A stretch of DNA of 51,988 nucleotides from SIAJ01 sp036266155 (GTDB lineage Bacteria; Planctomycetota; Planctomycetia; Gemmatales; Gemmataceae), in contig DATANR010000145.1 of assembly GCA_036266155.1 (NCBI GenBank), positions 1 through 51,988 on the forward strand, written 5' to 3'. The notes beneath the pieces were generated by a model, which ran no database searches, was not told where the DNA came from, and saw only the letters and a list, made by a program, of their open reading frames with translations. Of the stretch, positions 9,113-17,665 are shown one piece after another (within the stretch, counting starts at the first letter, position 1; each line of letters starts with the position of its first letter). The position numbers were made by a program, and so were the translations under genes.

Positions 9113-10489
9113 ATGAGCAAGTCCCGCAAGCCGCGCGGAACGCATCTGAACGTTGAGGCCCTCGAAGGCCGCGACGTGCCGACAACGGCGAGCATTGTGG
9201 GTAGCACATTGACGATCAACGGCACCGACGCGGGCGAGTCGATCACCGTCAAGCTCGAAGGCTGGCTGGTGCGCGTTTCCGACGCGGCGATCCTTGATGG
9301 CGGGACCTACGTGTCGACAATTGATGCGAGCCGCGTGCATCAGATTACGATTCACGGTTACGGTGGCGACGACACGATCAACGTTAGCACGATTAAGGTG
9401 CCGACGATGATCTGGGGCGGCACGGGCAACGACCGCATCTACGGCGGCAGCGCCAACGACTCCATCTATGGCGACCAGGGCAACGACACGATCCTCGGCG
9501 CTTCGGGTTACGACTGGCTCATCGGCGGCGACGGCAACGATAGCATCTCCGGTGGGGCCGGCAACGACTGGATCACCGGCGACAACGGCAACGATCAACT
9601 TACGGGCGACGCCGGCGACGACAGCATTTTCGGCGGCGAAGGCCAGGACTTTCTGAATGGCGGCAGCGGCGCCGATCAATTCGACGGCCACGGCTTCGGC
9701 ATCGGCTCGGCGCTCACGGCCCAGAATTTCGACATTTACCAGGACGATTTCGATCTGTGGCGGCCATTGCCGACCGTTGAGCCAACGCCGATCCCGCACA
9801 AGGGCAACGTCAGCGATTCGGCCTACCTCGCGGCACTCGACGCAATTTCGCTCGCCGACATGAAGGCAAACATTCGCGTGGTGTCCAAGGGCATCTACGA
9901 TGTGACTCTGCCGGGCGACCACCGGATACATCGCATTGCCTTCGACGGCCGGTGGTCGGACAACGACCCGATGCCGATGAGCGAAGCGAATCCGAATTTC
10001 GCATTGATGCTGCTGAATCGCGCCCGGCTCATTTCGTTTGGCCTCGATCCGAACCAGTACCACACGCAGGCCGAGTTCGACGCGGTGAATAGTCGGACAA
10101 ACGGGCGCTTCTACAGCGCGGCGGATGCGCTGCGTCAATTCACCGGCCGCAGCGTCATCACGATGACGCCGACGTCCGCCAACTTCTGGACGCTCAAGGG
10201 CCAAGTCGATCGCGGGGTGGCGGCCGTCGTCTACAGCTTCCGCTCGACCACGCGGACAGCCAATGCGGCGGGCGTGATCGGCGACACGATGTATTTCATT
10301 CGCCGACTGTTCACGGATAGTGCGAACCGCCAGTGGATCGAGTTGGGCAACCCGCTCGGCACGGATCGCGGTGATGGTGGGCTCGTCGATCGCGCCCCCG
10401 GCGCCATTCAGCAGAACGACGGCGTCGTGACGCTCTCGTGGTACGACTTCCAGCGCTTGGGCAATTTCACGACGCTGTTCGTAACGTGA
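9113..10489 (+). CDS. RTX-repeat protein with calpain-like domain lacking catalytic Cys/His
   Basis: A 458-residue protein from ATG 9113. The N-terminus carries the planctomycete export/anchor motif LNVEALEGRDVPT (residues 12-24). Residues about 90-200 are nine-residue RTX repeats (GGxGNDxIx), which bind Ca2+ and fold outside the cell. The C-terminal 240 residues follow the order of a planctomycete calpain (C2 papain-fold) domain. GNVSDSAYLAALDAI sits where calpains have G-x-x-G-D-C-Y-x-L-A, so the nucleophile Cys is Ser. GVIGDTMYFI sits where they have GGHAYTV, so the His is replaced. ELGNPLGTDRG matches LRNPWGVDG and keeps the Asn. FDGRWSDNDPMP and TLSWYDFQRLGNF are further calpain-like landmarks. 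The mapping is by eye, but the order of landmarks is convincing. The product is probably a non-proteolytic, surface-exposed, calcium-binding protein. Confidence 0.75.
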   Translation: MSKSRKPRGTHLNVEALEGRDVPTTASIVGSTLTINGTDAGESITVKLEGWLVRVSDAAILDGGTYVSTIDASRVHQITIHGYGGDDTINVSTIKVPTMIWGGTGNDRIYGGSANDSIYGDQGNDTILGASGYDWLIGGDGNDSISGGAGNDWITGDNGNDQLTGDAGDDSIFGGEGQDFLNGGSGADQFDGHGFGIGSALTAQNFDIYQDDFDLWRPLPTVEPTPIPHKGNVSDSAYLAALDAISLADMKANIRVVSKGIYDVTLPGDHRIHRIAFDGRWSDNDPMPMSEANPNFALMLLNRARLISFGLDPNQYHTQAEFDAVNSRTNGRFYSAADALRQFTGRSVITMTPTSANFWTLKGQVDRGVAAVVYSFRSTTRTANAAGVIGDTMYFIRRLFTDSANRQWIELGNPLGTDRGDGGLVDRAPGAIQQNDGVVTLSWYDFQRLGNFTTLFVT

Positions 10490-10802
10490 CGCCTATTGTG
10501 GCCGCTCTCGCGAAGCGGTTGGGGGCCGTACTAGTCCGCCGCTTTGCAAGGAAACTGCCGTGCGGCCTACTGCACGGCATCGACGTGAGTTTCACAGCAA
10601 CAACATTCCCAGTTGGCGCAGCTTTCAGAGAGCTTCTGGCACTAGAATTGGAATTCCGCGTTTTTAACCCATCTCGTTTGCGGGCATGGGGATGGGCGCG
10701 AAAACGCACGCAGAGATGGTCAACCCCAGTGTGTGTGTTGGCCATCTCTCAATTCTGGATGAAACGAATCCGCCGGACGCCGCACTGTTTCATTGAAAAG
10801 CA
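10490..10802. other. Convergent intergenic region with hairpin
   Basis: About 310 bp between two convergent genes. It contains the palindrome at 10712-10749 and a looser one near 10657-10708 (CGCGTTTTTAACCCATC facing GATGGGCGCGAAAACGC). No gene is supported. Confidence 0.5.
10712..10749. terminator. Hairpin between convergent genes
   Basis: Arms AGAGATGG (10712-10719) and CCATCTCT (10742-10749), with inner pairing CAAC/GTTG. It lies between the stop of the calpain-like gene and the stop of clpS. There is no long T tract, so the terminator role is inferred from position. Confidence 0.4.
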
Positions 10803-11126
10803 CTACTCCGCCGGTTCGATGGTCGCGGTCATGGCCCCCTGGCAGCGTTCGATGAGGGGGTCGGGGCCAAAGGCATGGATCTGATCGCGTTTCAATTCCG
10901 CTCGTTCGAGCGATGTCGTGCACACGATGACCTTGCCCTGATTGTGCGCGGCCTCGGCCAGTTGAAAGCCCTTCTCTTCCGGGTAGGCGAACAATTCCTT
11001 GAGCATGCGAATGACGTAATCAAACGAATGATCGTCGTCGTTGTGCAGGATCACGTTGTACGGCGGTTGCCGTTTGGTTTCGCGTTTGCGCCGGGTTTCC
11101 AGGTCGGGCGTCGCCGTACCGCTCAT
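10803..11126 (-). CDS. clpS: ClpS, adaptor of the Clp protease
   Basis: A 107-residue protein. ATG 11126 with AAGG upstream is preferred; a TTG at 11153 would add nine residues. ClpS delivers N-end-rule substrates to ClpAP. The conserved core is present: PPYNVILHNDDDHSFDYVI (N and D of the binding pocket), then MLKELF and a KGFQLAEAAHNQGKVIV segment with the H-x-x-G-x-x-V pattern, and the ERAELKRDQIHAFG end. The N-terminal tail is basic and flexible, as in other ClpS proteins. It follows the FHA/phosphatase gene by 24 bp or overlaps it, depending on the start, so the two are probably one transcript. No clpA is present in the window. Confidence 0.93.
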   Translation of the reverse strand: MSGTATPDLETRRKRETKRQPPYNVILHNDDDHSFDYVIRMLKELFAYPEEKGFQLAEAAHNQGKVIVCTTSLERAELKRDQIHAFGPDPLIERCQGAMTATIEPAE

Positions 11127-11149
11127 GTTCTCGACCTTGTTCCTTCGGT

Positions 11150-12868
11150 TCAACCGACGCGCGTCGGGCGCTGGTCCGTGCTCAATTGCGACTCGCCGGC
11201 AAGCACGCGCCCAAAGCAGACGAGGGCGATGTCGTCGAACTGGGGATGACTTCCCGCATGTGTCTGAACAGCATGCACAAGCTGTGCCCCCAGTTCGCGG
11301 GCCGTGACCTGTTCGACCGTCTCCGACACGGTTTTCACCGTTCGGACGACGCCGTCTTCGGTAAAGCGTTGACCGCTGGCCGGCTGGGCGTCCTCGATTC
11401 CATCAGTGTAGACCATCACGCTATCGCCCGGCCCAAGGTCGACGGAGAACGCTGAATAGACGTGACCCGGAACCCAGCCGACCGGGAAGTCTCCGGTGTC
11501 CTTTTCAAACACCTTCTCCAATTTCTTATCTGCCCGGCGATAAACGAACGGCGACAAGTGACCGGCGCTGACGACCTGAATTCGATGGGCTTTAGGGTCA
11601 ATGACCGCGGCCGACAGCGTCACGTAGCGATCTTCCAAATTTGCCTGCATGAGTTGTTCATTCAGGTGCGTGATCGCGGCCGCCACGTCCTTTTGCGTCA
11701 ACATCGAGACGCGTGCCTCGCCGCTGAGTCGGGCCATGAGCAACGCCGCGGGAACGCCCTTGCCGGAAACGTCGCCCAGCAGCACGGCCAGTTTGCCGTC
11801 TGCGAGCGGAATGAAGTCGTAGTAGTCGCCGCCGACCGTGCGAGCGGCGGTGTAATGGGCGAAGAATTCGTAGCCCGGCAACAGAGGAAATGATTGCGGC
11901 AGGAAGCCGCGTTGCACCTTGGTCGCGGCCCGATTCTCTTCCTCCAGCTTCTGATTACTCAGGATCGTTTCGTGCATCCGCGCGTTTTCGAGCGCGACTG
12001 ATGCTTGCCCAGCGACGCAGATCAGGAACTTCAAATCGTCCTGGGAGAACTTCTTGGTACGGTCTTGGCTATCGAGCTGGATCACGCCGAGCGGCTTGCC
12101 ATCCTGACTGGCAAGCGGCACGCACATCACCGATCGGATCTTGAACTCGGCGATCGACTGGGCGGCACTGACGTCCGAGTCTGAGGTCGCGTCTTCACTG
12201 AGGTAAGACGTCAACGTTTCGAGACAGCGGCGGACAATGGTGCGGCTGAAGCGTTCGTTCCCGGCTGCCTGGCGCCGAACCTTGGTGACGACCGGTCGCA
12301 GCCGATTGTCTTCGTCGAGTTGGATAATAAAGCAGCGATCGGCCTGCTTGAACACCTTGAACAATTCATCCGCGATCTGGGGCAGCAGTGCTTCGAGATG
12401 AAGCGTCTTGCTCAGGGCTGTCGTGATGTCGAGCAGGGCCCGTAACTTCTCCTGCGGCTGGACCGTCAGGAAGTCCTTGGGCGAGGCACGGTCGAACTTG
12501 GCTTCAACCGTGGTGTTTGAAGTCTCTTCTTCTTCCTCAACCGGCGGCGGCGGTTTGCCGTTGGCGTCCTGGTAGTTGAAGAGGAAGTCGCAAATCTTGA
12601 TGTTGTCGCCGTTCTTGAGCGGGTTCGGCCAGCGGCCATCCACCTGCTTGTTGTTCAAGAAGGTCTTGTTGCGGCTTTGCAGATCCTCGATGAAGTACTG
12701 TCCATTGGCGGGAATAATCCGCGCGTGCTCACGGCTTACCGCATTGGCCGGCAACACGACCCGACACTTCTCCGGGCTGCGGCCGATGATGAGGGGTTCA
12801 TTGCCGAGGGGATGCCGCTCGCCTGTTGCGGAACCATCGGGCGTTTTGGTGAGAATAAGGCTGGGCAT
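11150..12868 (-). CDS. FHA-GAF-PP2C (SpoIIE-type) serine phosphatase
   Basis: A 572-residue regulatory protein from ATG 12868 (MPSLILTK). An FHA domain at about 5-95 shows the IIGRSPEK, SREHARI and SRNKTFLNN marks that bind phosphothreonine. A Glu-rich linker follows (VEEEEETS). A GAF domain covers about 140-305 (RSVMCVPL, GVIQLDSQ). The C-terminal phosphatase, about 325-560, carries the metal-binding Asp motifs GGDYYD, GDVSGKG and VYTDGIEDA. Proteins of this type act in partner-switching pathways by dephosphorylating an anti-sigma-factor antagonist; the FHA links this to upstream Ser/Thr kinases. No STAS or RsbW-like partner is encoded next to it, so the target is unknown. clpS lies directly downstream. 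Confidence 0.9.
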   Translation of the reverse strand: MPSLILTKTPDGSATGERHPLGNEPLIIGRSPEKCRVVLPANAVSREHARIIPANGQYFIEDLQSRNKTFLNNKQVDGRWPNPLKNGDNIKICDFLFNYQDANGKPPPPVEEEEETSNTTVEAKFDRASPKDFLTVQPQEKLRALLDITTALSKTLHLEALLPQIADELFKVFKQADRCFIIQLDEDNRLRPVVTKVRRQAAGNERFSRTIVRRCLETLTSYLSEDATSDSDVSAAQSIAEFKIRSVMCVPLASQDGKPLGVIQLDSQDRTKKFSQDDLKFLICVAGQASVALENARMHETILSNQKLEEENRAATKVQRGFLPQSFPLLPGYEFFAHYTAARTVGGDYYDFIPLADGKLAVLLGDVSGKGVPAALLMARLSGEARVSMLTQKDVAAAITHLNEQLMQANLEDRYVTLSAAVIDPKAHRIQVVSAGHLSPFVYRRADKKLEKVFEKDTGDFPVGWVPGHVYSAFSVDLGPGDSVMVYTDGIEDAQPASGQRFTEDGVVRTVKTVSETVEQVTARELGAQLVHAVQTHAGSHPQFDDIALVCFGRVLAGESQLSTDQRPTRVG

Positions 12869-12957
12869 GTTCCACCGCACGGTGGGAGTCTCGATGGAGG
12901 TCCTGGGAGAGAGTGGATTCTACCCCGACCGGACTATTGATGCAACTAGCTACCGGG

Positions 12958-14652
12958 TCAAAACTCCATCCCCCGCAAGTTCCGGCCGCCGACGCGCATG
13001 GGCACAATTGTTGCAACCAGGGCCATTCCGGCCGCCACCGGAAGCCCCGCAAACGCCCAGAGCGGGAGCGTTCCATGGTCGCCGGCCAGGACGGCCCCAG
13101 TGTTGGCGAGGTGGAACGGACCGCACGCGGCCGCGATCAGGAACACCAGGTAGCCAAGGCTGACCAGCATGTTGACCGTCCCGCCGAAACCAAGCACGAT
13201 CTTCGATGGATCGGTCTCGCGAAAATTCGGCAGCCACGCGCTGATGCCGACGCTCAAGCCACTGAGGCCAACGCCAAGCAGGATCACGGTCAGCAGGTGA
13301 ACGACAATCGCGGCCGGCGACATGCCCAGGAGAAGGTCACTCAGAAGAACGATGCAGCCCGCGAGCAGGACCGAGCCCGTTACGGCAAACGCGAACTTGC
13401 CCCACAAAAGTTGTTCACGTTTGAGCGGTAGAAGCCCCAGGATCCAGAATTTCCGTCCTTCGAGACTGATCAGCGGATAAACGAACCGTCCAAGGTAGGC
13501 GCACATGAGCAGTCCGGTCGCCCCCATGTTTAACAGACTCAATCCTTGCTGGTAGGCGACTGGAATATCGGCTTCAAAGAACTGCCGCGAGTTCAGCACG
13601 GCCAGCAACAACAGGCCGGTGAAGATGATCAGCTGTCCAAGTTGGGCCGGCTCGCGCCGAAAGGTGCGGAAGTCCTTGATGATCAGAATGCGTGTGGGGC
13701 GGTCGAGATAGAAGACGAGCCAGCCGACGACGCGGTCGGCCAGCGATCCGCCGTACCGTTGCCGGAGGTCGCCGCCGGTGGCCATTCGGTTGAAGCCGCG
13801 GCGATACAACTTCTTCGCCGCGTAGGCAGCCGTCACATACAGCATCAGCCCGTTCGACCAAATGAGTGCTAACGGCAAAAGCGCATCACGCCATTCACCG
13901 CGGGCGAGCGCCATGAGGCCGCGAGCCATCCAGTCGCTTGGCGACAGGTCGCCACGCGTGATGGTGAACAGGTCGAACAGTCCCTGGAGCTTGTCGCGGT
14001 CGGCAAAGCCTTCCTTAGCGGCAATCAACGTGCGATAGAGCCAGAAACCGACCAGGGCCAGGATGACGAGCACAATGCCGATCAGGGCTTGCTTGCGGCG
14101 ATGCGGAAAGAAGTTGACGAACAACAAGCAGAACAACCCACCCATCGCGCCGGGCAAAAGCACGTAGCCAAAAACAAACACAGGCAACACGGCAAAGAAG
14201 TACCACGGCGACTCGAAGACGATGCCGTACGCGATCAAAATTGGCCCTCCGAGAACGACGAAGGCCCAGCTTGCGAAAACGACGGCCGACTGGAACTTCA
14301 TCGCGAAGATTTGATCGGCCAATGCAGGCGTGGCTAACAGAAAACGCGTCTCGGCGCCGTTGAACAGACCGGCATACAAGACGAGGCCCGTTGAAAAGAC
14401 CAGCATCCCGCCGAGTGTGAAGAACATCGCGTTGAATAGCAGTTCGAGGATCGCCCCCGATTGGATGTTCTCTTCCTGAAGTCGCCCGAAGCCGTAGTAC
14501 GCAAGCGCAAAGACCGCGGCACACACGACGACGCTGCATGCAATCGCCGTGACCAATCGCATGCGCGAATTGCCGAGGAGCTGGGTGCCGGCGTTGCGGG
14601 CAATCCGCCAGCGTAGGCGGTGAAAGAGAATCGCTTGCGCTGTGGGAGTCAT
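12958..14652 (-). CDS. ABC-2-like exporter permease
   Basis: A 564-residue membrane protein with about twelve hydrophobic spans, among them AIACSVVVCAAVFALAYYGF near residue 35 and FTLGGMLVFSTGLVLYAGLF near residue 95. Its start overlaps the stop of the ATPase gene upstream by four bases (ATGA, 14649-14652), a sign of translational coupling. It therefore provides the membrane part of the exporter driven by the 14649-15392 ATPase. The order of spans, with a cytosolic segment around residues 210-345, resembles the putative ABC exporter family found in planctomycetes and firmicutes. The substrate is unknown. Confidence 0.85.
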   Translation of the reverse strand: MTPTAQAILFHRLRWRIARNAGTQLLGNSRMRLVTAIACSVVVCAAVFALAYYGFGRLQEENIQSGAILELLFNAMFFTLGGMLVFSTGLVLYAGLFNGAETRFLLATPALADQIFAMKFQSAVVFASWAFVVLGGPILIAYGIVFESPWYFFAVLPVFVFGYVLLPGAMGGLFCLLFVNFFPHRRKQALIGIVLVILALVGFWLYRTLIAAKEGFADRDKLQGLFDLFTITRGDLSPSDWMARGLMALARGEWRDALLPLALIWSNGLMLYVTAAYAAKKLYRRGFNRMATGGDLRQRYGGSLADRVVGWLVFYLDRPTRILIIKDFRTFRREPAQLGQLIIFTGLLLLAVLNSRQFFEADIPVAYQQGLSLLNMGATGLLMCAYLGRFVYPLISLEGRKFWILGLLPLKREQLLWGKFAFAVTGSVLLAGCIVLLSDLLLGMSPAAIVVHLLTVILLGVGLSGLSVGISAWLPNFRETDPSKIVLGFGGTVNMLVSLGYLVFLIAAACGPFHLANTGAVLAGDHGTLPLWAFAGLPVAAGMALVATIVPMRVGGRNLRGMEF

Positions 14653-15392
14653 TTGATCTCTCGGTCGGCGGCGGCTTCTTCCGTCAGTTTCAGGAACACG
14701 TCCTCAAGAGAGCCGTCGTGGCCGGCCTGTTGCCGCAACGTCGACAGGGTTCCACAGCCGATCAATCGGCCGCGTTCGACGATGCCGATTCGATCGGCCA
14801 ACTCCTGCGCCACATCGAGCGAATGCGTTGAGAGAAACACCGTCGTTCCGCGGTCGGCTTCCGAACGGAGGAGGTCCTTCAAGAGACGAATGCTTTTCGG
14901 GTCGAGGCCGACGGTCGGCTCGTCGGTAATCAACAGTTTGGGCTCGTGGATGAGCGCGGCCGCGAATACGGCTCGTTGCCGCATGCCATGAGAGTAACGC
15001 TCTGTCAGGTCGTCGACGAACTCGTGCAGCGCGAATAAGTCGATGACCGCCTGCATCCGCTCGGCCGCTCGATCTTTTCCCATCCCATAGAGGTCGGCTA
15101 CAAATTGGAGGAACTCTCGGCCCGTCAGCTTTTCGTACAGGAATGGTTGGTCCGGCACGTACGAGATGAGGAGCCGGGCTTTGTCGCCTTCGGTCCGCAC
15201 GTCGAAGCCGCCGATCCGCACGCTGCCGGCCGTTGGAAAAAGGAGGCCGCAGAGCATCTTGATCGTCGTCGTCTTGCCGGCGCCATTCGGCCCCAGGAAC
15301 GCGAACAGCTCGCCGGGCTGAACTGTAAGCGACAGATTATCCACGGCTACCTTGGTGCCGTAGCGCTTCGTGACTTCGATCAGCTCAATCAC
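14649..15392 (-). CDS. ABC transporter ATP-binding protein
   Basis: A 247-residue nucleotide-binding protein of the ABC-2 (drug/polysaccharide exporter) type. Walker A is GPNGAGKTTT near residue 34, the Q-loop lies around YVPDQPFLYE, the signature is the variant YSHGMRQR near 135, Walker B is LLITDEPTVGLD near 155, and the switch His lies in FLSTHSLDVAQ. All catalytic residues are intact, unlike the exporter at 32682. It lies 14 bp after the end of the 15407-16297 gene and overlaps the permease gene, so three genes form one operon. Confidence 0.95.
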   Translation of the reverse strand: MIELIEVTKRYGTKVAVDNLSLTVQPGELFAFLGPNGAGKTTTIKMLCGLLFPTAGSVRIGGFDVRTEGDKARLLISYVPDQPFLYEKLTGREFLQFVADLYGMGKDRAAERMQAVIDLFALHEFVDDLTERYSHGMRQRAVFAAALIHEPKLLITDEPTVGLDPKSIRLLKDLLRSEADRGTTVFLSTHSLDVAQELADRIGIVERGRLIGCGTLSTLRQQAGHDGSLEDVFLKLTEEAAADREIK

Positions 15393-15406
15393 GCGGGCCC
15401 CTTTGT

Positions 15407-16297
15407 CTATTCCCGTTGCAAAACGATCGTGTCGCCGCTGGACGACGCTTCCTGGCGAATTACCCGTCCATCAGCAATGTCGACCCAGGTCCGGGCCTTG
15501 ACGTCGTCGGCCTGAAAGACAATAATCCGGCACGTATAAGTCTTCCCCTTGTGGGCAATCTCCTCAGTCTCGGACTGGACCTGGGCGAGCAGTTCTTTCG
15601 GCCGCTTGTTTTTGGGAAGCGCGATCAACACCTTGCCGCCGAGCGCCTCGCGTTGCAGCTTGTCGGCAATCTGCCGGACGGCCCCCTCTAGCGCATCAGT
15701 GACCGGATCGAGGTTGGCGACGCGCCATGTTTGCCCCGGACGCAGCGGGGGATACTTTTGCATCGGCTGCATCGGCGAAAAGGCGTTTTTCGACACGAGC
15801 TTGATTGGCTCAAGCGCTTGCTGCGTCTTGCCGCTGCCAAAGTCGAAATCGCAAGTGCCGACGAATTGATCGCCTTCGACGTGCCCCTTGATGTCGGCCT
15901 CCACGCGCAGGTCGCCGCCGAGGCCGGTCATGAGCAAGACCGCGTGGGCGTCCAGGCGAACGAGTTCGCCCTCGCGCGTCAAGAGGCGAGTTGTTGCGAA
16001 GACCGGCATCTTGACCTGGGCCAGCGACATCTTGACGTCGAGGTCGCGGAGGCGGCTGGTCATCTCAAAGAGCCCGTCCTTGCGCGCCGCCAGACGCGTT
16101 TCGGCGCTGCCAATTCGTTTGTCTTGACGGTAGACAAGCCAAGATGCGTGTTCGGGCGCGACTTCGTCCGCCAATTCAACAAGAAAGGCCGGCTCGTCCG
16201 CGGGACGCAGCCACGGAAGCCACTTGTCGTGAGCCAGCCAGCCGATCGCCGCCAGCCAGGCGACAATGACGGCAGCCGCTAATGGGCGCGGAGGCAT
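15407..16297 (-). CDS. Membrane-anchored protein of unknown function in ABC operon
   Basis: A 296-residue protein if it starts at ATG 16297 (MPPRPLAAAVIVAW), which gives one N-terminal membrane anchor at about residues 5-22. The frame stays open to 16576, but that part overlaps the alanine dehydrogenase start region and looks non-coding. The exposed part is mixed alpha/beta and ends in TWVDIADGRVIRQEASS. That ending resembles lipoprotein/transglutaminase-linked planctomycete proteins that follow a W-V-D-x-x-G-x-V-x-x-Q/R pattern. It is the first gene of an operon with the ABC exporter and may be a periplasmic partner; this is inference from position only. Confidence 0.7.
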   Translation of the reverse strand: MPPRPLAAAVIVAWLAAIGWLAHDKWLPWLRPADEPAFLVELADEVAPEHASWLVYRQDKRIGSAETRLAARKDGLFEMTSRLRDLDVKMSLAQVKMPVFATTRLLTREGELVRLDAHAVLLMTGLGGDLRVEADIKGHVEGDQFVGTCDFDFGSGKTQQALEPIKLVSKNAFSPMQPMQKYPPLRPGQTWRVANLDPVTDALEGAVRQIADKLQREALGGKVLIALPKNKRPKELLAQVQSETEEIAHKGKTYTCRIIVFQADDVKARTWVDIADGRVIRQEASSSGDTIVLQRE

Positions 16298-16442
16298 TGG
16301 GCACCGCGGGGAAATGAGGGGAGACAGGCCGGGCGACTCTTCCGATGATAAGCGACAGAGTGGTCGGACCGCAATGGTTGGACTTGATTCAAACCGGCCG
16401 CCCATCCCACAATACGCCCGCGCAACTTGTCCCAGGTGTCCC

Positions 16443-17543
16443 ATGATCGTCGGTGTGCCCCGCGAAGTGAAGTCGGACGAGTACCGCGTCGCCCTGCTGC
16501 CCGTCGGGGCCGAGGAGCTGCGCCGGACAGGGCACCGCGTGCTCGTGCAAGCCGGCGCCGGGCTCGGCAGCGGCATCGCCGATGAGCGCTATGCGGTCAC
16601 GGGCGCCGAGATCGTCGCCGATGCCGCCGCGATCTGGAAGCAGGCCGATCTGATTGTGAAGGTCAAGGAACCGCTGCCCGATGAATGGCCGCTGATGAGG
16701 TCGGGTCAGGTCGTCTTCACCTACTTCCACTTCGCGGCCGACGAGCGGCTGACGCGGGCGGTGATGTCCTCCGGCATCACGGCCGTCGCTTATGAGACGA
16801 TCAAGGACGCGCGCGGTGGCTTGCCATTGCTCACGCCGATGAGCGAGGTGGCAGGTCGGATGAGTATCCAGGAAGGGGCCAAGTATCTTGAACGGCCGCA
16901 GCAGGGTCGCGGCATTCTGCTCGCGGGTGTTCCCGGTGTGGCCCCCGCGAATGTGGTCGTCCTCGGCGGCGGTGTCGTTGGCGCCAACGCGGCCAAGGTC
17001 GCGGCGGGCCTCGGAGCAACCGTGTTGATCCTCGACATCAATTTGGACCGATTGCGCTATCTCGACGATGTGATGCCACCCAACGTGACAACGATCTTCA
17101 GCGACCGCCACGCGATCCTCGATTCAATTTCGCGAGCCGATCTCGTAATTGGGGCCGTGCTGATTCCCGGCGCGCGCACACCCATGCTTGTTCGCCGCGA
17201 GGACCTCGCCAAGATGCCGCCGCGAGCGGTCATCATCGACGTGGCCATCGACCAGGGCGGCTGCATCGAAACATCGCGGCCGACCACGCATGCGAACCCG
17301 ACGTACATTGTCGACGATGTTGTCCACTATTGCGTGACCAACATGCCGGGCGCCGTCGGGCGGACCAGCACGCATGCACTGACCAACGTAACGCTGCCCT
17401 ACTTGTTGCAACTGGCCAACAAGGGCGTCGAACGCGCTTGTAAGGATAACGCGGGCCTCGCCGCAGGGGTCAACATCAAACAAGGGAAAGTGACGAACGC
17501 TCCTGTGGCGGAGACGTTTGGATTTGAACTGTCGCCGCTGTAG
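16443..17543 (+). CDS. ald: Alanine dehydrogenase
   Basis: A 366-residue enzyme from ATG 16443; the open frame further upstream (16266) overlaps the divergent gene and lacks family character. Ald interconverts L-alanine and pyruvate plus ammonia with NAD. The start MIVGVPREVKSDEYRVAL is the family N-terminus with the substrate-binding Arg. Lys is seen in LIVKVKEPLPDE, and the family His in FTYFHFAADERLT. The NAD-binding glycine motif is GGGVVGANAAKVAAGLGA near residue 175, followed by D in LILDIN. IDVAIDQGGCIETSRPTTH and HYCVTNMPGAVGRTST are also family signatures. Length matches the family. It is transcribed alone, followed by a palindrome. Confidence 0.96.
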   Translation: MIVGVPREVKSDEYRVALLPVGAEELRRTGHRVLVQAGAGLGSGIADERYAVTGAEIVADAAAIWKQADLIVKVKEPLPDEWPLMRSGQVVFTYFHFAADERLTRAVMSSGITAVAYETIKDARGGLPLLTPMSEVAGRMSIQEGAKYLERPQQGRGILLAGVPGVAPANVVVLGGGVVGANAAKVAAGLGATVLILDINLDRLRYLDDVMPPNVTTIFSDRHAILDSISRADLVIGAVLIPGARTPMLVRREDLAKMPPRAVIIDVAIDQGGCIETSRPTTHANPTYIVDDVVHYCVTNMPGAVGRTSTHALTNVTLPYLLQLANKGVERACKDNAGLAAGVNIKQGKVTNAPVAETFGFELSPL

Positions 17544-17569
17544 TGTGGTCGCAAGTCATCAAAGTTCGA

Positions 17570-17621
17570 GTTGGAGTCCCGCCTTTAGGCGGCCAAGACC
17601 GGCTAAAGCCGGGGCTCCAAC
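17570..17621. repeat. Intergenic palindrome after ald
   Basis: Outer arms GTTGGAGTCCC and the near-complementary GGGGCTCCAAC enclose two small inner hairpins, CCGCCTTTAGGCGG and CCGGCTAAAGCCGG. This nested form matches the other palindromic elements of the window and may also end ald transcription. Confidence 0.6.
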
Positions 17622-17665
17622 TTTGACGCTTCACACGAATCGGAAGCGCATGGAGGCGCACCGAA

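Noticed and set aside
9104..10204. Long open frame (366 codons) on the minus strand opposite the RTX/calpain-like gene
   Set aside because: It lacks any family-like motif, and its sequence is the mirror of the GGxGxD repeats. The plus frame has a signal, repeats and calpain landmarks.
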